Assembly: GCA_014873095.1 (NCBI GenBank)
Contig: CP050848.1
Coordinates: forward strand, 4,151,850-4,215,849
Source of the DNA: Planctomycetales bacterium ZRK34
GTDB taxonomy: Bacteria; Planctomycetota; Phycisphaerae; Phycisphaerales; Zrk34
DNA: 64,000 bases
Direction: 5' to 3'
Under the pieces are notes generated by a model. The model searched no databases and was not told the origin of the DNA. It worked only from the letters and a program-made list of their open reading frames with translations. Below, in pieces: positions 35,214-43,776 of this stretch (position 1 is its first letter; every line of letters starts with the position of its first letter). Made by a program: the position numbers and the translations under genes.

Positions 35214-35870
35214 ATGAAAATCCCCGTCGTCAAGAAAGTCCTCAAGCTCAACGATGAAGTGGCGCAGATGAATCGCCGCCGGCTGAAAAAGTCCGGCGTG
35301 TTCTCCATCGAGCTGATCGGCTCGCCCGGCAGCGGCAAGACCGCGCTGATCGAACGCACGCTCGACAAACTCGCCGGCCAGATGAACGTCGGCGTGGCCG
35401 TCGGCGATCTGGCGACCAGCTACGACGCCGAGCGCATCGGTAAGTGGACCGAACACGTCGTGCAGATCAACACCGGCCGCGGGTGCCACCTCGACGCCAA
35501 CCAGGTCATGCGCGCCATGCGTCGCCTGCCGCTGGATGAGATGGACCTGATGATCGTCGAGAACGTCGGCAACATCATCTGCCCGGCCAACTGGGACCTG
35601 GGCCTCGACGCCAAGGTCGCGCTGTTCACCGCCTCCGAAGGCGATGACAAGCCGATCAAGCACCCGCCGATCGTCTGCTCGGCCGACGTGATCGTGCTGA
35701 ACAAGGTCGACCTGCTGCCGCACGTTGAGTTCGACGTCGAGCGGTTCACCAACGACATCCGCACGCTGAACCCCGATGTGCCGATCGTACAAACCGCCGC
35801 GACGCGCGGGCAGGTGTGCGAATTCGTCGAGTGGATCGCCGCTCAGATGATGCCGCAGGCGACGGCCTGA
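35214..35870 (+). CDS. hypB: Hydrogenase nickel incorporation GTPase HypB
   Basis: This is a 218-aa SIMIBI GTPase. IELIGSPGSGKTALIERTL is the P-loop, GDLATSYDAERI the switch I region with the metal-binding Asp, INTGRGCHLDANQV the conserved Cys-His nickel site, and ENVGNIICPANWDLG and VLNKVDLLPH the G3 and G4 motifs. There is no His-rich nickel-storage stretch at the N-terminus, and the N-terminal C-x2-C nickel motif of some HypBs is absent. I choose ATG 35214 over a TTG two codons earlier, since GGAG is seven bases upstream. It ends the operon, and its tail overlaps the convergent DGC gene by 28 bp. Confidence 0.94.
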   Translation: MKIPVVKKVLKLNDEVAQMNRRRLKKSGVFSIELIGSPGSGKTALIERTLDKLAGQMNVGVAVGDLATSYDAERIGKWTEHVVQINTGRGCHLDANQVMRAMRRLPLDEMDLMIVENVGNIICPANWDLGLDAKVALFTASEGDDKPIKHPPIVCSADVIVLNKVDLLPHVEFDVERFTNDIRTLNPDVPIVQTAATRGQVCEFVEWIAAQMMPQATA

Positions 35871-36241
35871 TCCATCCGGTTATCAATGTCCTGCATGATG
35901 CGATCGATCAGCGCGTCGAGATCGACGTGCTCGATATCGATGTGGTTTTTTCGCAGGCCGAGATCGTGCAGGCGAATGTGGCGGTCGATCGGCAGATCGC
36001 GCAGCGCGAAGATGCCGAGACCGCACTCGATCGGACAGCCGTCGATGACCCAGACCCGGCGGTTGTGAATCTTGCGGAGGAAGGGGGCCTTGCCCGCGCC
36101 GACGCCGGCGAGGCATGACATCTCCGCGAGGCCGCGCCGGTCCAGTTCGCGCGCCAGCTTCCATGTCAGTTCCGCCGCGTCGGATCTTCCGGCACAGGCG
36201 AAGACCACGGGCAACGTATTCGGTTCACGGGTCTGGATCAC
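35843..36241 (-). CDS. DGC-domain putative zinc-binding protein
   Basis: The product is 132 aa. VVFACAGRSDAAELTWKLAR and EMSCLAGVGAGK are the first two Cys blocks, and VWVIDGCPIECGLGIF carries the family's D-G-C-P signature. DGC proteins (PF08859 style) have conserved cysteines thought to bind zinc; their job is unknown. The usual C-terminal region is present but acidic (NHIDIEHVDLDALIDRIM). It faces hypB and is divergent from the RIC gene, with 170 bp between. Confidence 0.82.
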   Translation of the reverse strand: MIQTREPNTLPVVFACAGRSDAAELTWKLARELDRRGLAEMSCLAGVGAGKAPFLRKIHNRRVWVIDGCPIECGLGIFALRDLPIDRHIRLHDLGLRKNHIDIEHVDLDALIDRIMQDIDNRMDQAVACGII

Positions 36242-36273
36242 AGGTCACCTCGTAAATTTCCTTTCCGATGGGC

Positions 36274-36301
36274 TTGACCGGGAGCAGGGTAGGGCTATGC
36301 T
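36274..36301 (+). promoter_or_regulatory. Sigma-70-like promoter for the RIC gene
   Basis: TTGACC (36274-36279) and TATGCT (36296-36301) are separated by 16 bases, about 110 bp before the RIC start codon. It is the best match in the divergent region. Confidence 0.45.
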
Positions 36302-36411
36302 TACACAAAATCAAATATGTGCATCAAGATATCCACAATTTGGCTTTCTGCCTTGTTTCAACAGGTGAGCCGTGGCGTCACGATGCACGCGGCCAACTCA
36401 AGGAGCCCATC

Positions 36412-37128
36412 ATGGCAACCACACTGAATTCTCACGCGACCGTCGGCGAACTGGTCACTGAACGTCCGCAACGCAGCCGGGTGTTCGAGCGCCTCGGCAT
36501 TGATTACTGCTGTGGCGGGAAGAAGTCGCTGGCGGAAGTTTGCGCGGCCAAGGGGTATGAAGCCGACCAGGTGCTCAGCCTGATTGAAGAATCGGACGCC
36601 TCGCAATCGACGATCGTCATCGACGCCGCCACCATGGCGCTGACCGAACTCTGCGACCACATCGAGCAGACCCATCACGCCTACCTGAAGACGGAATTGC
36701 CGCGCCTCGACGCCATGACACACAAGGTCGCCGCCGTGCACGGCGCTGATGAGCCGCGCCTCGTCGAGTTGCGCGAGACGTTCATCCGATTCCGAGATGA
36801 ACTGATGATGCACATGCAGAAGGAAGAGCACGTGCTGTTTCCGATCATCCGGTCGATGGAATCCGGCGATCTATCCGCCGGAGCGCATTGCGGCTCGGTG
36901 GCGAATCCGATCGCACAGATGGAAGCTGAACATGACGATGCCGGCGAGGCGCTCGAGGCCTTTCGCCGTTTGACCGATGCCTACACGCCGCCGGCGTGGG
37001 CCTGCAACACGTTCCGGGCGACCTACGATGCGTTGGCGCAACTGGAGCGCGATATGCACCAGCACGTGCACAAGGAAAACAACGTGCTATTCCCCCGCGC
37101 GATCAAACTCGAGCGGCAGGGCGGTTAA
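36412..37128 (+). CDS. ric: Iron-sulfur cluster repair di-iron protein RIC (ScdA/YtfE)
   Basis: This is a 238-aa protein, start supported by AGGAG (36401-36405). The N-terminal ScdA_N domain has the motif GIDYCCGGKKSLAEVC with its tandem Cys. The C-terminal hemerythrin-like domain supplies His and Glu ligands for a di-iron site: HIEQTHHAYLKTELPRL, HMQKEEHVLFPII, EAEHDDAGEALEAFRRL and HQHVHKENNVLFPRA. The protein repairs Fe-S clusters after nitric oxide or peroxide damage. Next to two Fe-S-rich hydrogenases this is sensible, although it has its own promoter and is not part of their transcript. Confidence 0.93.
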   Translation: MATTLNSHATVGELVTERPQRSRVFERLGIDYCCGGKKSLAEVCAAKGYEADQVLSLIEESDASQSTIVIDAATMALTELCDHIEQTHHAYLKTELPRLDAMTHKVAAVHGADEPRLVELRETFIRFRDELMMHMQKEEHVLFPIIRSMESGDLSAGAHCGSVANPIAQMEAEHDDAGEALEAFRRLTDAYTPPAWACNTFRATYDALAQLERDMHQHVHKENNVLFPRAIKLERQGG

Positions 37129-37141
37129 ATGGTGAAATGAT

Positions 37142-37921
37142 TTACGCGGCGTTGCGGCGGCGCTTGATCATGAGCAGCGACATCATCGCCAGGCCGGCCG
37201 GCAGGGCGGTGGGCGTGGGGATCTGCAGGCCGATGACGAGGTTCGGATCGCCGTTGTCGGTGGTGAACTGCAGGCCGTAAAGCGTCTGGCCGGCGGTCAG
37301 GCCCAGGTCGCTGGCTCTGAGCACGGTCCCCATCAGGTTCTGATTCAACGGGCTGGGATCGGAGCTGCGCTGGAAGCTGATGTTGTGGCCGGTATCGCCG
37401 AAGATCAGATTCTGATTGACGGTGTAGGTCGAGCCGAGCGATGGAGCGTTGATGTTGTTGTCGAGCAGCGCGCGGAAAGACCACGAGTCGGTCTGGCCGG
37501 AGTCGCCGACTTCGAAGACGGCTGCAACGGGTGCATTGGCATCGACCACCTGGATGGGTGTGTCGAAGAGCACATTCACCGAAGCGCTGTTTGCTTTGCC
37601 GGTGGTGGGGTCCAGGTCGTTGAAGACTTCGTCGACGTTGGTCGGGTAGGCGCCGCCGGTTGAGCCGCCTTTGAAATAGCCGCTGTTGTTGCCGCTGACA
37701 TTAAACGAATCGACCACGGCGACGATCTCGTCGCTGAACAGCACGCCGGTGCTCGTCGTCAGGCTCAGCAGCGTGCTGACATCGTCGAGCACCGGACCCG
37801 CGGGGCTGGTCGTCACATCGGTGATCTTTACAGCGGATTGGACAGGCCCGGCGATGCCCAGCAACGCAACCGTCGCCAGCATGACGCCGAGACCACAACG
37901 TGTGTAACTTGTCAGTTTCAT
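37142..37921 (-). CDS. Exported protein with PEP-CTERM-like tail, function unknown
   Basis: This is a 259-aa protein with a signal peptide (MKLTSYTRCGLGVMLATVAL through GPVQSA), a beta-rich body low in charge (FNVSGNNSGYFKGGSTGGAY) and a C-terminal end PTPTALPAGLAMMSLLMI then KRRRNAA. This is a PEP-CTERM variant in which PTPTALP replaces PEP; planctomycetes use it often. The body has no family I recognise. It is convergent with the RIC gene, 13 bp from its stop, and lies downstream of the PhoD-like gene on the same strand. Confidence 0.75.
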   Translation of the reverse strand: MKLTSYTRCGLGVMLATVALLGIAGPVQSAVKITDVTTSPAGPVLDDVSTLLSLTTSTGVLFSDEIVAVVDSFNVSGNNSGYFKGGSTGGAYPTNVDEVFNDLDPTTGKANSASVNVLFDTPIQVVDANAPVAAVFEVGDSGQTDSWSFRALLDNNINAPSLGSTYTVNQNLIFGDTGHNISFQRSSDPSPLNQNLMGTVLRASDLGLTAGQTLYGLQFTTDNGDPNLVIGLQIPTPTALPAGLAMMSLLMIKRRRNAA

Positions 37922-37997
37922 TCGACCCTCTCCATAACTGGTGTTTGCCGTGGCTTTTCAGCATACCCGCTGGACAAAACCACCGTCAAGGAGAATT

Positions 37998-40556
37998 TCA
38001 GGTCGCCCCGGTGGTTGTGTCCGGCTTCAGGTCGGCCTGTGTGACCCACTTGTCCGTCTCCGGGTCGCCGAGTTTGACGGTGTAAGTCCCGCTTTCAAAG
38101 ACCCATGGGCGAACCCGCGATTCGGTCAGGCGGATGGCGTAAACCAACTCGCCCGTCGCCTGATCCGTCACCATCAGCACCGGTTCTGTCACGCCGTCGA
38201 TCGAAATTTCCGGCAGGCGGCCGACGATCTTGCGGGCATAGTTGTCGGCGACATCAACCACGACCGGCCAGCCCGGCAGTTGTGCATTCGGTCGCGTCGG
38301 ATCGACGCCGAAGGCCCACGACTCGATGCTGATCTTCCGACTCGGCTTGTCGAAGCGCACGATGCCGAGGCCCGACCCGCGATCGATCATCAGCTGGTGT
38401 GTGCTGTCCTTGCGCGGCTCGACGCGTCCGTTGTACACCGCCATCACGGTCATGCGATTGCCGCAACTGTCGTTAAAGTCGCCGGTGTTTTCCGGGGCGC
38501 CGGGCGCGCGATTCGCCCCGGGCTCAAGCGGCTCAAACCAGCGGGTATATCCGACATTGACCGCCGGGCCGATGAAGCTGATCGGGCCGTCGCGGTGATC
38601 ATCGATGCCGTAGTGCACCACGGCGCCGAGGTGCTGATCGCCGCAGATGTGCATCGCGTGGGCTTTGCGGATCAGTCGCAGGGCGTGATCGCGCGGCGTC
38701 TGCGGCCAGCCGTTGGAATCGAAATCGGAGACCAGGCGCTTGTGGTCCATGCCGTGCGTGGTCGCCATGCCGGTGAAGGCGGTCTGTGAGATGACCGCTT
38801 TGATGTCCGCCCCGCGCCAGTCGGCAGCCCAGTGTTCGAGAAACTTGTGCTGGCGATCGCCCAGCAGCACCGCGCCGGGAACATCCGCCGACTTGGGGTC
38901 GAACTTTTTATCCGTCACATGGTCCGCCCGCGGGCCGCGCGGCGGGACGGTTCCACGCGGGCCCGTTTTGAACATGCGATCGGCGATGACCGCGAAGCTG
39001 ATGCGCCCCCAGCGCAGCGGGCCGTAGTACACGCTGATGTTCTGATCGATGGAGGTCGGGTCGAAGGCGTCAGGGTGGTGGGCCGTCTGGCAGCGGTGTA
39101 CGACGTTGACCCATCGCGGGTCCATCACGTAGCCGCCGGTGGCGAAGTTGGTTCCCTCGGCGGCGTGACCGCCTTCGCCCCAGATGTTGCCCTGGTACAC
39201 ATCGTGATCATCCGGCAGGCTGATGCTCGGCCGGTCGCGCATGAGCTGCCGCCAGGTCCATCCGTGGAAGTACCACTTGCGCAGGTAGTCGACCATCGCC
39301 GCGTCGACCGGCTTGCGGATGATGCCGTACCCGCCGGTCGATTCGTAAAACTGATCACCGACGAACGCGAGCAGGTCCGGCTTCAGGCTCGCCATGTGCT
39401 CGACATATTCGGCATTCGGAAACGCCGCGTGGATGTTGCACGACACATTGCCGACGGTGATGGTGGCTTGGTCGACCGGGTCGCGCCGGATGACGCCGGT
39501 CCATTCGTGGATGCTGGTGCGACCATTGGTGTCGGCCAGCACATAGACCAGGCGGTAGGGTGTGTCGGTGGTGTCGTCCCAGTCTTCGATGCGGAAAGCC
39601 GCGACGCGCGCGTCGGCATCAATCGGCGCTTCGGCGATTTTCTCCCACTTGCCGCCGCGCTTGATCTGCAGGTCGACCGGTCTGTTGTTGCGCTCGCCGA
39701 GCGGCGCCATCTGCGCGGTCATCTTCATGACACGATCCGTCAGCGTGTACTGGCTGAACATGATCGGGCCGAAAACCTGATCGTCGTGTGATTCGAGTTT
39801 GTCGCCCGCAGCGCGCCAGTCGGCGAAGGCGAACAGCCCGAGCCCGGCGAGATTCGGGTTGTCTTTGCGGCGGCGGCCCGGCCTCACGAGATTGTTCACC
39901 AGGCAGATGTTGCCCGGCAGGCGCGACCCCGGAATGGTTCGCTTGATCTGACCGAGCTGCGTGCCGTCGGGGTCTTCAGCTGCGAGCGCGATGGTGTAGT
40001 TGTCATCGTCAGCGGGTTTCGCATTCAAATGCAGCACGATCGCGCGGCGATCCGTGTCGATCGTGCCCGGCTGCGACGATTTCATCACGTCGATGAACAA
40101 CCGCCCGTCGGCGGTGAAACCCGCATCAATGCCGATGTGGTAGGTGAGGCTGTTGCGGTACTCATACTGCTCGCCGTGCACGCCGATTCGGAAACCCGCC
40201 GAGCCTTTGCCTTTGCTCAGCGGTTGATTATTCGGTCGACTGATCGCCACGCTCATCGTGATCGACCCGCGTTGCTCGCCGATCTGCCGCGTCAGCAGGT
40301 GGACATTCGCCCCGGGCCTGGAGTTGACACACGTTAACTTGCCGCCGGCGACGCGCCAGTCCTGCAACGGGTTGGTCCAGTATTCCGGGCCCGCCCAGAT
40401 GCGGTCCGGCGTGATGTCGAACACGCTGGCGAAGGCGTTGGGCTCACCACTTGCCGCCGCCCGCGCCTTGGCCGCCGGGGTGACCAGACATGCCGAGGCG
40501 CCGACCGCGGCGGCTTCGATGAATTGACGTCGACTCGGGGCAGGGCGATCCGTCAT
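37998..40556 (-). CDS. Exported PhoD-like phosphatase
   Basis: The product is 852 aa from the ATG complementary to 40554-40556 (GGAG eight bases upstream). It opens with a twin-arginine signal, SRRQFIEAAAVGASACLVT. About 300 residues of N-terminal beta-sandwich-like sequence precede the metallophosphatase core: FVGDQFYESTGG (D for metal), SLPDDHDVYQGNIWGEGG (the D-D-H-D-V of PhoD), SQTAFTGM and HAMHICGDQHLGAVVHYG (G-D-x-H). This matches the planctomycete PhoD-like family of Tat-exported phosphodiesterases or alkaline phosphatases, metal-dependent and periplasmic. Nearby genes give no clue to the substrate. Confidence 0.87.
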   Translation of the reverse strand: MTDRPAPSRRQFIEAAAVGASACLVTPAAKARAAASGEPNAFASVFDITPDRIWAGPEYWTNPLQDWRVAGGKLTCVNSRPGANVHLLTRQIGEQRGSITMSVAISRPNNQPLSKGKGSAGFRIGVHGEQYEYRNSLTYHIGIDAGFTADGRLFIDVMKSSQPGTIDTDRRAIVLHLNAKPADDDNYTIALAAEDPDGTQLGQIKRTIPGSRLPGNICLVNNLVRPGRRRKDNPNLAGLGLFAFADWRAAGDKLESHDDQVFGPIMFSQYTLTDRVMKMTAQMAPLGERNNRPVDLQIKRGGKWEKIAEAPIDADARVAAFRIEDWDDTTDTPYRLVYVLADTNGRTSIHEWTGVIRRDPVDQATITVGNVSCNIHAAFPNAEYVEHMASLKPDLLAFVGDQFYESTGGYGIIRKPVDAAMVDYLRKWYFHGWTWRQLMRDRPSISLPDDHDVYQGNIWGEGGHAAEGTNFATGGYVMDPRWVNVVHRCQTAHHPDAFDPTSIDQNISVYYGPLRWGRISFAVIADRMFKTGPRGTVPPRGPRADHVTDKKFDPKSADVPGAVLLGDRQHKFLEHWAADWRGADIKAVISQTAFTGMATTHGMDHKRLVSDFDSNGWPQTPRDHALRLIRKAHAMHICGDQHLGAVVHYGIDDHRDGPISFIGPAVNVGYTRWFEPLEPGANRAPGAPENTGDFNDSCGNRMTVMAVYNGRVEPRKDSTHQLMIDRGSGLGIVRFDKPSRKISIESWAFGVDPTRPNAQLPGWPVVVDVADNYARKIVGRLPEISIDGVTEPVLMVTDQATGELVYAIRLTESRVRPWVFESGTYTVKLGDPETDKWVTQADLKPDTTTGAT

Positions 40557-40622
40557 GACAAACTCCAGCAAAGATGTACACGGCTATGTGATGAATCACT
40601 ATACAGCCGCCGGATCGTGATG

Positions 40623-41306
40623 TCAGAACAGCATGTCCGGGTCTTTGCCCATGGGCTTGATCAACTGCGGTCCGTCGTTGGCCGGTGAGTTCACCTGCGT
40701 CGACACCGCCACAGCTTCGAGCAGATCATCATCGCAAGGGCGCAGCCTCTTCGCCGCCGCGAGGATGTCATCACCCAACCAGTCGGCGACTTCATCGGCT
40801 TGCAGGATGACCGGCATGCGGTTGTGAATCGGGCGCATCAGTTCGTTGGGTTCGGTGGTGATGATGGTGAATGTGTCCAGCGATTGGCGGTCGGGGCCGG
40901 TCCACGATTCCCACAGCCCGGCGAATGCGAGCGGCTCGCCGTCGCGTCGATGAATGTAGTACGGCTGCTTGCCGCGTCCCTGCTTCTGCCACTCGTAAAA
41001 ACCGTCGGCCGGGATTGCGCACCGCCGATGTTGATACGCCTCGCGAAAGGCCGGCTTGGCGGCGATCGTTTCCGCCCGCGCGTTGATCAGCCGATTGCCG
41101 ATCGCCGGATCATCCGCCCAGCGCGGCGTCAGTCCCCATCGCATCGAGCGCAACACGCGCTTGCCGCCTGCATCGTTCACGACCACCGGCGCCCACTGCA
41201 TCGGCGCGATGTTGTAGCGCGGGGTCAACCCACCGAACACATCGATCAACCCGTACACCGCTGCCAGGTATGCTTCCCGTGATCTGAGCGCATAGCGTCC
41301 ACACAT
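40623..41306 (-). CDS. SRAP (YedK/HMCES) abasic-site shielding protein
   Basis: The product is 227 aa. The catalytic Cys is residue 2 (MCGRYALRS), forming a thiazolidine with abasic sites in single-stranded DNA. NIAPMQWAPVV and MRWGLTPRWADD, RLINARAETIAAKPAFREA (with the conserved N-A-R-x-E) and PIHNRMPVIL (active-site His) complete the set, and RRCAIPADGFYEWQ is the signature E-W. The family protects replication forks at abasic DNA and is often found with SOS genes, though none are nearby here. Normal length. Confidence 0.95.
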   Translation of the reverse strand: MCGRYALRSREAYLAAVYGLIDVFGGLTPRYNIAPMQWAPVVVNDAGGKRVLRSMRWGLTPRWADDPAIGNRLINARAETIAAKPAFREAYQHRRCAIPADGFYEWQKQGRGKQPYYIHRRDGEPLAFAGLWESWTGPDRQSLDTFTIITTEPNELMRPIHNRMPVILQADEVADWLGDDILAAAKRLRPCDDDLLEAVAVSTQVNSPANDGPQLIKPMGKDPDMLF

Positions 41307-41408
41307 GAACCACAGAATATCGCGGCCGGCGTCAGGTTGCGATCCCGCGTTGAAACATGAGGGTTGCAGGTCGCAAACTGATCGCGGAATTGCAGGCGGA
41401 ATGACCGC

Positions 41409-43700
41409 CTATCGCCGCTGATTTGCCAGCATCGTCAGGTTGGTGATCAGGGCCTGGGCCGACTCGGTGGAGTATCCGAACACCCCCCAGATGGGTTGTC
41501 CGAGCATGCCGGCGGAAAGGTCTTCCGAGGAAATGATGATGCGCGGCTCGCCGTCGAAATTGAACGACAATAGCCGCGGCATGGTGATGTCGCCCATTCG
41601 CAGCAGCGTATAGACCCGGTAATGCACCGTTGATGTATCGATGCCCCCGATGTCTTGGCCCGTGATGATCGGCGACTTCAATGAGATCGGGCGCAGTCGC
41701 TGCTGCGGGTAGATCTGATGCAGCGCATCAACGATCGACTCGGTGAACACCCCGCGTCCGCCGGCGTTTTCGAAGAGGATGATGCCGCCGCGATCGACGT
41801 GCTTGCGGATCGCTTGCAGTTGGGCATCGGTCAACGTCACCGCATCCGTGCCGACCACATGAACCAGGCCGGCGTCCGTGCTGCCGATCGATGCGAGGTC
41901 TGTCGTGTTGACATTGACGCCGGCGATCCCGGCGTTGTGCATGACATTGGATTGCACTTCCCATGCGGCGGGCTCGGGGTTCCAGTTGCCGTTGTATTGA
42001 GCACGGGTCACTGTGACCTGGCCGAGAGCGTCGCCTTTTCTGCGCAGTTTTGGAACGAAGTGTTCGGCGAGACGCAAACGAGCGTGTCCCTTTTCGGTGG
42101 CATAGTAGTAAGCGTTGACCATGAACTGCCACGGGGTCGGGTCCGTGTGCGCGTCGGACTGAAACACCCACGACGCATCGCCGCGACCCAGGTGGACCGC
42201 CAGATGACGCACGCCGTTGTGGAGCGTGGTCGCGCCGATGCGGCTGGGCCCGATCGGAAAAACCACATTGGCGAGCTCATCATCCGAATCGATCGGCGCA
42301 TAGTCATACAAGGGGTACAGTCGCTTCATCATGGCCTGGATGGACTCGGTGAATCGGCGGTCGCCGCGGTCGGCGGTGGTCACGAGCAATCCGCCGAGGT
42401 CGATGTAGCGTTTGACCTTCGCCTCTTGCTCCGGCGTCAGCTCGACCGCTTCATGACCGGCCAGGTAGAGGATCGGCGCTTCGAGCCAGACTTCGGGCTC
42501 GGCTGTGATCGGTAAAACCTGCCAGTTCATCTCCTGCTCGACCGTGTCCGAAACCCATCGCGCGAGGTGGGCGACATCGGCCGGGCGGTTGTTCCAATGG
42601 GCGCCCGGCAGTTCGAGTTTGTTCATGAACACCGGAACGCGGCCTCGTGTCAGAAACAACAGCGCGAATGATGAATCGACGACGCCTTTGGAATAGGCCG
42701 AAGCGCCGGGCGTCGCAAACCCGTGCTCCGGTGTTGTCATCATGATGATGACCTGTGCCCCGGCTTTGAACCAATCCTTGCCGCCGAAGTATTTGCGACC
42801 GCTGGCGAGACCGACGCGCTCGGTGCCGTACAGGTGATACCCGAGAAAGGACTTGTCGCGGCCGGGTTTGTCCCGGTCGGGTTGCCAATGCTTTTCGAAA
42901 TAGGTGATGCCGTTGTTGATGCGTGTTTGTATGGGGTAATCGAGGAGTTTACCCGGTGATTGAAATGCTTGAGCGTGATGGAAGTCGCGGAAAATATACA
43001 TCGCGGTCAGGCCCGCCGCGGTCATCGCCACGGTGCCCTCGGGATCACCCGAAGCGCGATACGGCCATGATCCATCGGTCAGTTGCGTGCCTTCGAAGTG
43101 TCGTTGCAATCCCTCCCAGGCCTCGTTGGGTATCGGATAACCTCGCTTGGCCGCTTCCCAGAGTCCCAGCAGGCCATATTGCGTTCGGCTGTTGGACCAT
43201 CCTTCGACCCCCGGCCCATAGCTGAACGCCTTGGCTTTGCCGGGGATGGTCGATTGCTTTAAGCAGGTCAACAGAAACCCCAGATCCTTCCGCATCTCAT
43301 CCTGAAAACTGTCGGGCAGTTGATTCCATACGTGAATGCGCAGTGCGCAGACATACGTGCCGCGGACGGGAAAGGACTTCAGCGCCCTGATCGCCCGCGC
43401 CACCTGGGGGTGCTGATAGCTCTGGCCCGAGGCGAGCAGGGCGTATGTGGCCAGCGCGCTCATGCCGCCGTACTGCATGCCGAAGTTGTGGTGGCCGGTA
43501 TCTTCCGGGGCCTTGCGGTCCCAGTGTCCCTGATCATTCTGCGTTTTGTAGAGGTATGCGACGAGTTGGTCGATGGTTTGGCGGACTTGTTCGTCGGTCA
43601 CGGCTTGAGCATTCGCGGTCGTGCGGACTCCGGCAAACGCCATGAACAACCACGCTGCGAGAAAGGGCAATGCATGTATCGAGCAGTTCCGGTGCAACAT
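41409..43700 (-). CDS. DUF4159 protein with squalene-hopene cyclase-like repeat region
   Basis: The product is 763 aa, started at the ATG complementary to 43698-43700 because a signal peptide (ALPFLAAWLFMAFAGV) follows at once. Residues about 40-400 form alpha-alpha toroid repeats typical of the prenyltransferase/squalene oxidase fold (QNDQGHWDRKAPEDTGHHN, NSRTQYGLLGLWEAAKRG, QLTDGSWPY). The latter part has two DUF4159-like units: ILYLAGHEAVELTPEQEAKV with LLVTTADRGDRRFTESI, and VHVVGTDAVTLTDAQLQAIR with ILFENAGGRGVFTESIVDAL. DUF4159 proteins are common in planctomycetes and accompany MoxR/DUF58 or polysaccharide loci; function unknown. It is the last gene of the minus-strand run that begins with the sigma factor. 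Confidence 0.82.
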   Translation of the reverse strand: MLHRNCSIHALPFLAAWLFMAFAGVRTTANAQAVTDEQVRQTIDQLVAYLYKTQNDQGHWDRKAPEDTGHHNFGMQYGGMSALATYALLASGQSYQHPQVARAIRALKSFPVRGTYVCALRIHVWNQLPDSFQDEMRKDLGFLLTCLKQSTIPGKAKAFSYGPGVEGWSNSRTQYGLLGLWEAAKRGYPIPNEAWEGLQRHFEGTQLTDGSWPYRASGDPEGTVAMTAAGLTAMYIFRDFHHAQAFQSPGKLLDYPIQTRINNGITYFEKHWQPDRDKPGRDKSFLGYHLYGTERVGLASGRKYFGGKDWFKAGAQVIIMMTTPEHGFATPGASAYSKGVVDSSFALLFLTRGRVPVFMNKLELPGAHWNNRPADVAHLARWVSDTVEQEMNWQVLPITAEPEVWLEAPILYLAGHEAVELTPEQEAKVKRYIDLGGLLVTTADRGDRRFTESIQAMMKRLYPLYDYAPIDSDDELANVVFPIGPSRIGATTLHNGVRHLAVHLGRGDASWVFQSDAHTDPTPWQFMVNAYYYATEKGHARLRLAEHFVPKLRRKGDALGQVTVTRAQYNGNWNPEPAAWEVQSNVMHNAGIAGVNVNTTDLASIGSTDAGLVHVVGTDAVTLTDAQLQAIRKHVDRGGIILFENAGGRGVFTESIVDALHQIYPQQRLRPISLKSPIITGQDIGGIDTSTVHYRVYTLLRMGDITMPRLLSFNFDGEPRIIISSEDLSAGMLGQPIWGVFGYSTESAQALITNLTMLANQRR

Positions 43701-43776
43701 ATCGGATACCTGTCCGGGCGGAGGAATCGCGGGTTGAGCGGATGGTTCACATCCGCGGTGTGGATCGCCGGTGGCT

